A DNA stretch of 64,000 nucleotides from Pseudaestuariivita rosea. GTDB lineage: Bacteria; Pseudomonadota; Alphaproteobacteria; Rhodobacterales; Rhodobacteraceae. Location of the stretch: the NCBI RefSeq assembly GCF_017592335.1, contig NZ_JACNMP010000003.1:124001-188000 (forward strand), read 5' to 3'. The position numbers and the translations under genes are program-made. Below, one piece after another: positions 44,793 through 54,018 of the stretch (positions are counted from its first letter, which is position 1; each line of letters opens with the position of its first letter). Under the pieces are notes generated by a model. That model searched no databases. It saw only the letters and a program-made list of their open reading frames with translations, and was not told the origin of the DNA.

Positions 44793-47700
44793 CTATTCGG
44801 CAGGAACCGCCCCCAACTCTTGCGACAAAGGCACAGTTAGGTGGACCAGCATCTCTTTCGGGCAAACCTGCAGGAAGTTGTCCTTTTCGATATCCCAGTT
44901 CTGCAGAATATCTTTTGCCTTCATACTGCCAGTTTCATCAGCATGGCGCTCGATCAACTCTTTCAGCTGCATTTCCCAGTGTTCCATGGTGACAGGACAG
45001 ATCACAAGCGTTTCCATGTTCATCATGTCCGGCGCCTTGCCATCGGGATCGTACAGATAGGCCATACCACCCGTCATCCCGGCCCCGAAGTTCGCCCCGA
45101 TGCTGCCAAGGATCACCGCGACACCACCCGTCATGTATTCACACCCACAGGCACCGCAGCCCTCAATCACGACCTTGGCGCCTGAATTCCGCACGGCAAA
45201 ACGTTCGCCCGCGCGACCGGCTGCAAACAGATACCCATCGGTTGCACCATAAAGCACCGTGTTGCCGATGATCGTATTCTCATCCGCTTTCAGCGGGCTA
45301 GACATCGACGGGCGCACCACAATCGTGCCCCCCGACAGACCCTTGCCGACATAGTCGTTAGCGTCGCCCACGACCTCCAACTTCAGGCCAGGTGCTGCAA
45401 AGGCCCCAAGCGACTGCCCGGCCGAGCCGTTCAGTTTAACCGTCAGGTGATCGGGCTGCAGCGCATTACGCATCCCAAAGTTCTTGACGATATGGCTTGA
45501 GGTGCGCGTGCCGATGGTCCGCAGCGTGTTCTGCACCGCATACTGCAGCTGCATCTTTTCGCCATCGTTCAGGAACCGCGCCGCATCCTTCACGATTTCA
45601 GCGTCCAGCGTATCGGGTACCTCATTACGTGGCTTGACCATGTCATAAACCACATCTTTGGCCCCATTGATGGTGATCAATAGCGGGTTCAGATCCAGAT
45701 CATCCAGATGTGCCGATCCTCGACTGACCTGAGACAGCAGATCCGCCCGCCCGATCACCTCATCCAGCGACCGCGCACCGATACTGGCCAAAATCTCACG
45801 TACCTCCTGCGCATAGAATGTGATCAGATTCACTACTTTATCTGCATTGCCTGTGAACTTGGCGCGCAGGCTTTCATCCTGCGTACAGACACCCACAGGG
45901 CAGGTGTTTGACTGACACTGACGCACCATAATGCAGCCCATCGCGATCAGGGCGGCGGTGCCGATGCCGTATTCCTCGGCCCCCATCATCGCAGCCATCA
46001 CAATGTCACGACCCGTGCGCAACCCACCGTCGGTGCGCAGGGTCACACGACCCCTCAGGTTGTTCATACTAAGCACCTGATGCGCCTCGGTCAGGCCCAT
46101 TTCCCATGGCAACCCGGCGTATTTGATCGAGGTCGCAGGCGACGCGCCCGTCCCGCCATTATGGCCAGAAATCAGGATCACATCCGCCTTGGCCTTCGCC
46201 ACACCGGCAGCAATCGTGCCCACGCCACTGGCGGCGACCAGCTTGACCGTCACCTTACAGCGCGGGTTGATCTGTTTCAGATCATAGATCAGCTGCGCCA
46301 GATCCTCGATCGAGTAGATGTCATGGTGCGGTGGCGGGCTGATCAGCGTCACACCCTTGGTCGAATGCCGCAATCGCGCGATCAGATCGGTGACTTTCAT
46401 CCCCGGTAATTGACCGCCCTCGCCGGGTTTGGCACCCTGGGCCACCTTGATCTCAAGCTCTTCACAGTGGTTCAGATACTCGGCCGTCACACCGAACCGG
46501 CCACTGGCAACCTGCTTGATCTTCGCACTGGGATTGTCACCGTTGGGCTCCGGCACGAAATGCGCCGGATCTTCCCCGCCTTCTCCACTGTCGGACTTGG
46601 CGCCGATTCGGTTCATCGCAACATTCAACGTCTTATGTGCCTCGGGCGACAACGCACCCAGCGACATCCCCGGCGTCACAAAACGCTTGCGGATCGATGT
46701 AATGCTTTCCACCTCTTCAATCGGAATAGCGTTCGCCAGCGGTTTGATATCCAATAGATCACGCAGATGAATGGGCGGGTTCGACCGCATCTTGGCCGAA
46801 TACTGCTTCCAAAGCTCATAACTTGCCCGATTACAGGCCGCCTGCATCATATGCATTGTTTGCGCTTCCCAGGCGTGTTTTTCGCCCGTACGACGCGCCT
46901 TGTAGAACCCGCCGATAGGCAGCACATCCGCGCCACCGCGCCAGCCTTTGGCGTGCACGTCTTCCAGTTTGCGCTGAATGCCAGCCGTTCCGATCCCCGA
47001 AATCCGCGACTGCATACCGGGGAAATATTCCGCGACCATCGCACGGCTTAGACCCACGGCTTCGAAATTCAGCCCCCCGCGATAGGACGACACAACCGAA
47101 ATCCCCATCTTGGCCATGATTTTCAGCAGGCCCTGATCAATCGCATGGCGATAGCGCTGCATCGCCTCGGTCAGAGAACAATCCAACAAACCGCGTTCAA
47201 TCCGGTCCGCAATAGAATCTTCGGCCAGATAGGCATTTACCACAGTCGCCCCACACCCGATCAGCACCGCAAAGTAATGCGGATCAATGCACTCGGCCGA
47301 CCGCACATTAATGCTGCAGAACGTCCGCAAACCCTTGCGTGTCAACCAGGAATGCACGGCTGATGTCGCCAGGATCATCGGCATTGCTACACGATTTTCG
47401 CCCTGATGCTGATCCGTCAGAGTGACGTGCCCGGCACCAGACCTGACCGCATCTTCAGCCTCGGCCCGGATACGCGCCAAACCTTTGCGCAGCGCCTCAG
47501 GCCCTTCATCAGCGCCAAAGGTACAGTCAATTTCGACCATCGGCGCGTTGAAACTGGCCGTCAGTTCATCAAATTGCGCGTTGGCCACAAAAGGGCTGTC
47601 CAGAACCAGAATTTCGGTCTGGCTGCTGTCTTCGTCCAGCACATTTTTCAGGTTTCCGAACCGTGTCTTCAGGCTCATCACCCGGTATTCGCGCAGGCTG

Positions 47701-49331
47701 TCGATCGGCGGGTTTGTGACCTGGCTAAAGTTCTGGCGGAAGAAATGGCTCAGCGGGCGGTACTTTTCCGACAGCACGGCCGAGGGCGTGTCATCGCCCA
47801 TGGACGCCAGCGCCTCTTTCGCGTCCTCGGCCATGGGGGCCAGGATTTGTTCAAGCTCTTCAATGGTATAGCCCGCCGCGATCTGACGCTTGCGCAGCTC
47901 ACCCCCCGTAAACATCGGCCGTTCGGTCACCGCGGCCAGCTTGTCGTCCAATTCATTGATCTTGCCGACCCAGTCGCCAAAGGGCAGGGCACGCGCCAAT
48001 TTGTCCTTGATTTCGCTGTCGTGGAACAACAGGCCCTTTTTCATGTCAACGGCGATCAGCTGGCCGGGCCCAAGCGCGCCTTTTTCGACGACAATCGCAT
48101 CGTCCACGGGCACCATCCCGGCCTCGGACCCGGCAATCATCAGCCCATCGCCCGTCACCACATAGCGCATCGGGCGCAAACCGTTCCGATCCAAGCCGGC
48201 GCAAACCCAACGCCCATCGGTCATGGCCAGCGCCGCGGGGCCGTCCCAGGGCTCCATCACGCTGTTGCAGTAGGAATACATGTCCCGCCAGGCCTGCGGC
48301 AGCTCCACCGCCTGCTTCGACCAGCTTTCCGGCACCAGCATTGTTTTCGCCATGGGGGCCGAGCGCCCCGCGCGCACCAGAACCTCAAAGACCGAATCCA
48401 GCGCCGCCGAGTCCGACGACCCCTGCGCCACAATCGGTTTGATGTCTTCGGCCATGTCCCCGAAATAGCTGGAGGCCATGCGGATTTCGTGGCTTTTCAT
48501 CCAGTTCAGGTTGCCCTTCAGCGTATTAATCTCACCATTGTGGGCCAGCATCCGGAACGGCTGCGCCAGCCACCACTGCGGGAAAGTGTTCGTCGAATAC
48601 CGCTGGTGATAGATCGCAAAGGCGCTCTCAAAGCGGTCATCTTTCAGATCGGGGTAAAACTCGGCCACATCCTGCGCCAGCATCATGCCCTTGTAGATCA
48701 TCGACCGGCAGGACAGGGAACAGATATAAAGTTCGCGCACACCTGCAGCGGCGGCGGCTTTTTCGATCCGGCGGCGGATCACATAAAGCTCTCGCTCGAA
48801 TGTTTCCTCATCAACCCCTTTCGAGTTATTTATGATGATCTGTTCGATCTCGGGCCGCGTGGCATTGGCCTTGTCGCCCAGAACACTGACATCCACAGGC
48901 ACATGCCGCCAGCCATAGATGTAATACCCCATGCGCAGCACTTCGGCCTCGACAATCGTGCGGCAGGTTTCTTGCGCGCCGAAATCCGTGCGGGGCAGAA
49001 AGACCTGACCGACGGCAATCAGGTTGTTCATATCGGGTTCATGGCCCGTGCGGCGGATCTGATCGTAGAAGAACTCAACAGGGATCTGCACATGAATGCC
49101 CGCACCGTCACCAGTTTTGCCATCCGCATCCACAGCCCCGCGGTGCCACACAGCCTTCAGCGCAGTGATCCCGTTTTCCACGACCTTACGACTTGGCTTG
49201 CCATCGACCGACACAACCAGCCCAACGCCACAAGACGAATGTTCGTCCGCCTCGGCATAAAGCCCGTTTTCAGCCAACCACTTGCGCTTCGCTTCCTCAG
49301 CCGCAGCCCAGTTTGCATCATATTTGGTCAT
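44793..49331 (-). CDS. gltB: Glutamate synthase (NADPH) large subunit
   Basis: A 1512-residue large subunit that with GltD makes two glutamates from glutamine and 2-oxoglutarate. After a propeptide of about 33 residues the amidotransferase nucleophile is Cys34 (SSCGVGL). Then come the central domain, the FMN-binding synthase domain (GGTGASPATSIKYAG) and the 3Fe-4S cysteines in RQCQSNTCPVGVCTQ, followed by the beta-helix domain. The frame runs to 49361, but the ATG at 49331 has GAAGGAAG upstream and gives the normal propeptide. Three unrelated genes separate it from gltD. Confidence 0.98.
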   Translation of the reverse strand: MTKYDANWAAAEEAKRKWLAENGLYAEADEHSSCGVGLVVSVDGKPSRKVVENGITALKAVWHRGAVDADGKTGDGAGIHVQIPVEFFYDQIRRTGHEPDMNNLIAVGQVFLPRTDFGAQETCRTIVEAEVLRMGYYIYGWRHVPVDVSVLGDKANATRPEIEQIIINNSKGVDEETFERELYVIRRRIEKAAAAAGVRELYICSLSCRSMIYKGMMLAQDVAEFYPDLKDDRFESAFAIYHQRYSTNTFPQWWLAQPFRMLAHNGEINTLKGNLNWMKSHEIRMASSYFGDMAEDIKPIVAQGSSDSAALDSVFEVLVRAGRSAPMAKTMLVPESWSKQAVELPQAWRDMYSYCNSVMEPWDGPAALAMTDGRWVCAGLDRNGLRPMRYVVTGDGLMIAGSEAGMVPVDDAIVVEKGALGPGQLIAVDMKKGLLFHDSEIKDKLARALPFGDWVGKINELDDKLAAVTERPMFTGGELRKRQIAAGYTIEELEQILAPMAEDAKEALASMGDDTPSAVLSEKYRPLSHFFRQNFSQVTNPPIDSLREYRVMSLKTRFGNLKNVLDEDSSQTEILVLDSPFVANAQFDELTASFNAPMVEIDCTFGADEGPEALRKGLARIRAEAEDAVRSGAGHVTLTDQHQGENRVAMPMILATSAVHSWLTRKGLRTFCSINVRSAECIDPHYFAVLIGCGATVVNAYLAEDSIADRIERGLLDCSLTEAMQRYRHAIDQGLLKIMAKMGISVVSSYRGGLNFEAVGLSRAMVAEYFPGMQSRISGIGTAGIQRKLEDVHAKGWRGGADVLPIGGFYKARRTGEKHAWEAQTMHMMQAACNRASYELWKQYSAKMRSNPPIHLRDLLDIKPLANAIPIEEVESITSIRKRFVTPGMSLGALSPEAHKTLNVAMNRIGAKSDSGEGGEDPAHFVPEPNGDNPSAKIKQVASGRFGVTAEYLNHCEELEIKVAQGAKPGEGGQLPGMKVTDLIARLRHSTKGVTLISPPPHHDIYSIEDLAQLIYDLKQINPRCKVTVKLVAASGVGTIAAGVAKAKADVILISGHNGGTGASPATSIKYAGLPWEMGLTEAHQVLSMNNLRGRVTLRTDGGLRTGRDIVMAAMMGAEEYGIGTAALIAMGCIMVRQCQSNTCPVGVCTQDESLRAKFTGNADKVVNLITFYAQEVREILASIGARSLDEVIGRADLLSQVSRGSAHLDDLDLNPLLITINGAKDVVYDMVKPRNEVPDTLDAEIVKDAARFLNDGEKMQLQYAVQNTLRTIGTRTSSHIVKNFGMRNALQPDHLTVKLNGSAGQSLGAFAAPGLKLEVVGDANDYVGKGLSGGTIVVRPSMSSPLKADENTIIGNTVLYGATDGYLFAAGRAGERFAVRNSGAKVVIEGCGACGCEYMTGGVAVILGSIGANFGAGMTGGMAYLYDPDGKAPDMMNMETLVICPVTMEHWEMQLKELIERHADETGSMKAKDILQNWDIEKDNFLQVCPKEMLVHLTVPLSQELGAVPAE

Positions 49332-49408
49332 GGCATTCTTCCTTCTTTCCAACCGCCGCACTAAGGGTGCAGCGGGAACCTTTTATCTGTTCAAACAAAC
49401 CGCTTCGA

Positions 49409-49837
49409 TCACGCACTGCCCCCGACCATCGCCAGAACGTCAGCTTCGGTCATCCGTTTGCGGTCACCCGCAAATTCATGTGCGCCCTGTTTCTGGTCGA
49501 TGTAGACTTCGACGTTGAATTCCAGCCCCTCGAGGCCGTCCAAAGTCCCAGCCGACAGGCTTAGCATGCCCTGCATCGGACCAGGCGCCGTCAAGCGCCA
49601 AAACAGGCTGGATCCGCAGATTTTGCAGAACCCTCGCTCGGCCCATTCTGACGACTGATAGGTCTGGATCGCCTCTTCGCCCGTCCAGGTCACACCGCCC
49701 GGCATGACCTGCAGGCCCAATTCAATCCCGCCCGAAAACTTGCGGCACATTCCGCAGTGGCAGGCACCATAACTGGTCGGCTCGTTCGCCAGCTCATACC
49801 GGACCGCGCCACACAAACATCCACCTGTCTTTGTCAT
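49409..49837 (-). CDS. GFA family protein
   Basis: A 142-residue protein of the Gfa (glutathione-dependent formaldehyde-activating enzyme) family. Zinc-binding cysteines lie in GGCLCGAVRYE, ACHCGMCRKFSG and FCKICGSSLFW, so the full metal-binding set is present. Members bind glutathione or are of unknown function. It sits between the secreted paralogues and gltB, three bases from the former. Confidence 0.88.
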   Translation of the reverse strand: MTKTGGCLCGAVRYELANEPTSYGACHCGMCRKFSGGIELGLQVMPGGVTWTGEEAIQTYQSSEWAERGFCKICGSSLFWRLTAPGPMQGMLSLSAGTLDGLEGLEFNVEVYIDQKQGAHEFAGDRKRMTEADVLAMVGGSA

Positions 49838-49840
49838 GAC

Positions 49841-50536
49841 CTAATCCCCCTGCGGAATGTAGTGCGACATCAGGGCATCGCAGTCGTACCGCGGCCGCGT
49901 TGCGAAAAACCCGGGTTCGCCGGGGCGAATAAACTCAACCGGAGTGTGATCCGTACGGTCGCTGCCATCGGCGTTCTGGGACGTGCCAAACAGAAAGATA
50001 CGCTCTTCTGGGTGAACATACTGCCGACCACCGCGGGTCTGAATGACATCGCCATTGGGTAACGAAACCGAATAGGAATATTCCGTGTTCAGCAACCTCT
50101 CGCCATCGATCACCGTCTCTTCACCGGTCAGACGATCATAGCCAACATACCGCAGGGGCTGGCGCGTGGCATCGCCCTTGATCGATTTGACAAAATCATA
50201 GGTGTCGTAGCTCGTCTCAAACAGCTCGGCCAGCGACGCCGGATCAGGCGCAGGGTTTTGCATCAGTTCCGTAGCGGCCGGATTGACATAATACGTCTCA
50301 AGCCACTGAAATTCGCTATCCACGCGCCGCACGCGACGGGGCCCATCCGACGTAAACAAGGCCATCCACTTATCGCCGGGGCTGTCGGCCTCACATGTCC
50401 AGATGTTATTCATCAGACACCCGCGATACTGAATGGTCAGATGCGCATCACAGCCAGCAGGCGGAGTGAATTGCTGCGCTGAAACCGGTACAAATGGCAC
50501 AAAAGCCAAGGTCAGAAACCAGAAGAGTTTTTTCAT
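49841..50536 (-). CDS. Secreted protein of unknown function, paralogue A
   Basis: A 231-residue exported protein (signal to about residue 20, VSA-QQF). The mature part begins FTPPAGCDAHLTIQYRGC and ends FIRPGEPGFFATRPRYDCD. Four cysteines are conserved with the upstream neighbour, suggesting disulfides. No family is recognised. It is clearly related to the gene at 50533, whose stop overlaps its start by four bases, so the two arose by tandem duplication. Confidence 0.78.
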   Translation of the reverse strand: MKKLFWFLTLAFVPFVPVSAQQFTPPAGCDAHLTIQYRGCLMNNIWTCEADSPGDKWMALFTSDGPRRVRRVDSEFQWLETYYVNPAATELMQNPAPDPASLAELFETSYDTYDFVKSIKGDATRQPLRYVGYDRLTGEETVIDGERLLNTEYSYSVSLPNGDVIQTRGGRQYVHPEERIFLFGTSQNADGSDRTDHTPVEFIRPGEPGFFATRPRYDCDALMSHYIPQGD

Positions 50537-51345
50537 TGATCACCTGTTATAAATGAAGCGCCCGTCGGTGCCGGGCCAAGCGTGGGTATGGCCGTCATAA
50601 CACGGGGTTTGGCACCAGCCGAAACAAACTCTGCAACGTGTCGAAAAGGCGCATGATCCGGCTGATCAAGCCCCGACATCAGCGCGTCACACCCATAGCG
50701 GGGCGTGGCCTGGTCAAAGCCCGGTTCGCCTGGAAAAATCAGATCGATGGGCCGATCAAACAGCATCTCGCCACTGCCCTGATCCACCCATGACCATGAC
50801 AGGAACAACCCGTATTCCGGCCAAAGCAACTGAACCGCATCATAATGCGCGTAAATTGCGCCCGAGGCATCGTAGAAATCGCTCAAATGAGTCACCTCAA
50901 GCATCTGTACACCGTCGATAATACGCGATTGGCCCGTCAGCTCATTGGCACCGATCCAACGGACCGCGTGCCGCTGATCGCCCATCACATCATAAAGCGG
51001 ATCATCAAAACGATAGATGCCATCACGCTGCAGGATCGACAGGCTATCGTTGCCCACAACATTGTTCGGCACCTCAAACCGGCGGGCATGTCCGACAAAA
51101 TCGACCAGCACCCAGTTAAAATGGCTATCAATGACCATGTGCTGGATCAGACCGTCAGCGGTATGGGTATGGATGTGGCGATGGCCTTCGGGGTCGCCTT
51201 CGCAGGTGAAGTAATGCTTTACCCGGCATACCTGCTGCTGAACGGTCAGAAAGCCCTGGCATCCAGCGGGCACATCAAAAGACTGCGTCGCGGCGGGCGA
51301 TGCCAGACCCATCATGATCCCCAGTGAAATACCAAACAACCGCAT
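50533..51345 (-). CDS. Secreted protein of unknown function, paralogue B
   Basis: A 270-residue exported protein (signal ends about PAA-TQS). Like paralogue A it starts its mature part with FDVPAGCQGFLTVQQQVC and has a PGEPGFDQATPRYGCDALMS block near residue 210. It carries an extra C-terminal 40 residues. The ATG at 51345 is preferred to one at 51369 because the signal peptide begins there. The upstream region contains repeated GTAC-centred boxes. Confidence 0.78.
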   Translation of the reverse strand: MRLFGISLGIMMGLASPAATQSFDVPAGCQGFLTVQQQVCRVKHYFTCEGDPEGHRHIHTHTADGLIQHMVIDSHFNWVLVDFVGHARRFEVPNNVVGNDSLSILQRDGIYRFDDPLYDVMGDQRHAVRWIGANELTGQSRIIDGVQMLEVTHLSDFYDASGAIYAHYDAVQLLWPEYGLFLSWSWVDQGSGEMLFDRPIDLIFPGEPGFDQATPRYGCDALMSGLDQPDHAPFRHVAEFVSAGAKPRVMTAIPTLGPAPTGASFITGDQ

Positions 51346-51420
51346 CAGCTTTTGTTCTTTCCTTAACATTTCGTTCAGACAGCAGTCCTGTCCTATTCAT
51401 CTTTCTGACCGTCCGGGTAA

Positions 51421-51540
51421 GACTTATTGTGAAAGCCTAAATTCCGTACGTTTTAGCCGCCATTCACCCCGAAACCCGCTGTTTTGTACGTTTTGATTTG
51501 TACAAAAGGCACCTATGAAACGTACGAATTGTAACAAATC
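51421..51540. promoter_or_regulatory. Cluster of GTAC-centred boxes upstream of paralogue B
   Basis: About five sites of the type TTNGTACNTT/AA occur in 120 bases, including TTTTGTACGTTTT, ATTTGTACAAAA and CGTACGAATTGTA (51521-51533). The last 13-mer recurs exactly at 1805-1817. They may be operators for the secreted paralogues. Confidence 0.35.
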
Positions 51541-51565
51541 TGGCGGCTTTCGCGGCGAAGGATTT

Positions 51566-52999
51566 CTATTCTGCGGCGATGGACCTTGTGCCGTTAATAT
51601 AATTCATAATGGCGTCAGCCGCCTCGCGCCCGTCGCGGATGGCCCAGACCACCAGACTTGCGCCCCGCACGATATCGCCCACAGCATAGACGCCGGGCAG
51701 GTTTGTGGCATGGGTCTGAAAATCGGCCTTGATCGTGCCCCAACGCGTCACCTCAAGTTCGGGGACATTCCAAAGCGCTGGTAGCTCTTCGGGTTCGAAC
51801 CCAAGGGCCTTGATGACCAGGTCCGCCTCCTCAACATAATCAGACCCTTCAATGATTTCAGGGGCTTGGCGACCTGTTGCATCGGGCGAGCCCAGGCGCA
51901 TCTTTTGCACCATGACACCATCGACGGTATCACCGGTGAAGCCTTTGGGCGCGCTTAGCCAGACGAATTCGACGCCCTCTTCTTCGGCATTATTCACCTC
52001 GCGCTGCGATCCCGGCATGTTCGTTTTATCACGGCGGTACAAGCACTTAACGCTTTTTGCACCCTGCCGGACCGACGTGCGCACACAGTCCATCGCCGTA
52101 TCCCCGCCGCCGATCACAACGACGCGCTTGCCTTCTGCATTCAACTCGCCGCTGTCAAACTCTGGCACATCATCGCCAAAGCTTTTGCGATTGCTGGCGG
52201 TCAGAAAATCTATAGCGCGAACAATACCTTGCGCCCCGACACCAGGGGCCTGCAGATCACGGGACTTATAGACGCCCGTCGCGATCAGCACCGCATTATG
52301 TTTGCTGCGAATATCCTCAAAGCTGATGTCATCGCCAACATTGCAGTTCAGCACGAATTCAACACCGCCCTGTTCAAGCTGGTCGATGCGTTTCATCACG
52401 ACATCTTTTTCCAGCTTAAAACCGGGGATGCCATAGGTCATCAGACCGCCCGCGCGGTCATAACGATCATAAACAACCACCTGAAATCCCTTGCGGCGCA
52501 GCACATCGGCTGCCGCCAAACCACCCGGCCCCGCGCCGATTATGCCAACAGATTCAGGGCGTTCCTGGTGCGGCTGTATTGGCTTGACCCATCCCTGTTC
52601 CCAGGCGGTGTCGGTGATATATTTCTCAACGCTGCCAATGGTGACGGTGCCGTGGCCCGATTGTTCGATCACGCAATTGCCTTCGCACAACCGGTCCTGA
52701 GGGCAGATGCGCCCGCAAATCTCAGGGAAAGTATTGGTGGCCTGGCTGAGCTCATAGGCCTCTTGCAACCGACCTTCAGCCGTCAGACGCAGCCAGTCGG
52801 GAATGTTGTTGTGCAACGGACAATGCGTCTGGCAATAGGGCACACCACACTGACTGCAGCGCCCGGCCTGCTCAGCCGCTTTTTCCCGCGCATATTCACC
52901 ATAAATCTCGTCAAAATCCTGCTTGCGCAGATCAGGTGGACGCTTTTCAGGCATTTCGCGCTCAACATCCACGAATTTCAACATCTTCTGCTGCGCCAC
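51566..52999 (-). CDS. gltD: Glutamate synthase (NADPH) small subunit
   Basis: A 477-residue FAD/NADPH subunit that feeds electrons to GltB. N-terminal 4Fe-4S cysteines Cys48, Cys51, Cys56 and Cys60 (CSQCGVPYCQTHC) and CGRICPQDRLCEGNC are followed by the FAD motif GAGPGG (about 153) and the NADPH motif GGGDTAMDC (about 298). Normal length. It is transcribed towards gltB, but about 2.2 kb with three other genes lies between. Confidence 0.97.
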   Translation of the reverse strand: MAQQKMLKFVDVEREMPEKRPPDLRKQDFDEIYGEYAREKAAEQAGRCSQCGVPYCQTHCPLHNNIPDWLRLTAEGRLQEAYELSQATNTFPEICGRICPQDRLCEGNCVIEQSGHGTVTIGSVEKYITDTAWEQGWVKPIQPHQERPESVGIIGAGPGGLAAADVLRRKGFQVVVYDRYDRAGGLMTYGIPGFKLEKDVVMKRIDQLEQGGVEFVLNCNVGDDISFEDIRSKHNAVLIATGVYKSRDLQAPGVGAQGIVRAIDFLTASNRKSFGDDVPEFDSGELNAEGKRVVVIGGGDTAMDCVRTSVRQGAKSVKCLYRRDKTNMPGSQREVNNAEEEGVEFVWLSAPKGFTGDTVDGVMVQKMRLGSPDATGRQAPEIIEGSDYVEEADLVIKALGFEPEELPALWNVPELEVTRWGTIKADFQTHATNLPGVYAVGDIVRGASLVVWAIRDGREAADAIMNYINGTRSIAAE

Positions 53000-53214
53000 A
53001 ACATCCTCCGCTTTTTGGCAGTAAAGACTGTTTACGGAAGATCAGATTAAAATAAAAGTAAATTATACTGACCTAAATGAAGAATTTTTCAGTCAAGATG
53101 AACTTTCTTTAGGCCTCATATGTATATTTAGGTCAGTATATATGATACATATTTTATCTTTTCTTTTTATATCAATAACTTATTATTCATCAAAAGAAAC
53201 CAAATGGCAAGTTG
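53000..53214. promoter_or_regulatory. AT-rich divergent promoter region gltD/uppP
   Basis: 215 bases, strikingly AT-rich compared with the surroundings, between two divergent genes. It contains a perfect 15-bp inverted repeat, TATACTGACCTAAAT (53064-53078) with its complement at 53126-53140, separated by 47 bases. Both promoters must lie here. Confidence 0.55.
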
Positions 53215-54018
53215 ATGTCGCTTTTTCATATTTTTTTAGTTGCGATTATTCAGGGTCTTACTGAATTTTTGCCCATTTCATCGTCGGGCCACCTGATTCT
53301 TTTGCCGAATCTGACCGGGCTTGAGGATCAGGGACAGACAATCGATGCCGCAGTCCACATTGGCACATTATTCGCAGTTATACTGTATTTCTGGCGCGAT
53401 GTAAAAGTCGCGATCGGTGGTCTGCCGCGGCTTGTGCGGGGTCGTGCCGATACGCCGGGCGCGAAGCTGGCGTTTTTGTTGTTGATCGCCACGATCCCGG
53501 TGATCATCTTCGGCTTTATCCTGCATATCGCGGATTTGACAGATATGCTGCGATCGACGGCGGTGATTGGTTGGACGATGCTGGTGTTCGGCATCATCCT
53601 GTATTGGGCCGATCAAAAAGGCCCCACAACAAAGATAGCCCAGGACTGGTCACTGAAAGACGCTGTCATCATGGGGCTGTGGCAGGCGATTGCTTTGATC
53701 CCGGGCACGTCTCGTTCTGGTGCGACCATTACAGGTGCGCGGGCCTTGGGGTACAATCGCGAAGACGCAGCACGGATCGCTATGCTAATGTCGATCCCGA
53801 CGATCATTGCCAGCGGCGTTCTGCTTAGCATCGACGTCATTCGCGATGCAAACGCGGCATTGGCCCTGGATAGCGTTATTGCCGCCGTCTTTGCCTTTCT
53901 ATCCGCGCTGCTTGCCCTTAGCTTGATGATGCGGCTTTTGCGCAGTGTCAGCTTCACACCCTATGTGATTTACCGCGTCATCCTTGGCATCATACTGCTT
54001 TACATCGCCTACGCCTAA
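53215..54018 (+). CDS. uppP: Undecaprenyl-diphosphatase UppP
   Basis: A 267-residue inner membrane enzyme that recycles undecaprenyl pyrophosphate for cell-wall synthesis; also linked to bacitracin resistance (BacA). GLTEFLPISSSGHLIL near the N-terminus and PGTSRSGATITGARALG in the second half are the two active-site motifs. The ATG at 53215 is used; a TTG directly before it is also possible. The upstream site is weak. The end overlaps the convergent gene by four bases. Confidence 0.96.
   Translation: MSLFHIFLVAIIQGLTEFLPISSSGHLILLPNLTGLEDQGQTIDAAVHIGTLFAVILYFWRDVKVAIGGLPRLVRGRADTPGAKLAFLLLIATIPVIIFGFILHIADLTDMLRSTAVIGWTMLVFGIILYWADQKGPTTKIAQDWSLKDAVIMGLWQAIALIPGTSRSGATITGARALGYNREDAARIAMLMSIPTIIASGVLLSIDVIRDANAALALDSVIAAVFAFLSALLALSLMMRLLRSVSFTPYVIYRVILGIILLYIAYA

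Noticed and set aside
47406-49364. A 652-codon open frame on the plus strand
   Set aside because: It lies wholly antisense to gltB, whose protein is fully conserved. Long antisense frames are expected in GC-rich genes, and the translation shows no domain.
53000-53214. A mobile-element remnant or attachment site in the AT-rich gap
   Set aside because: There is an inverted repeat but no integrase, transposase or duplicated target. A regulatory region is simpler.
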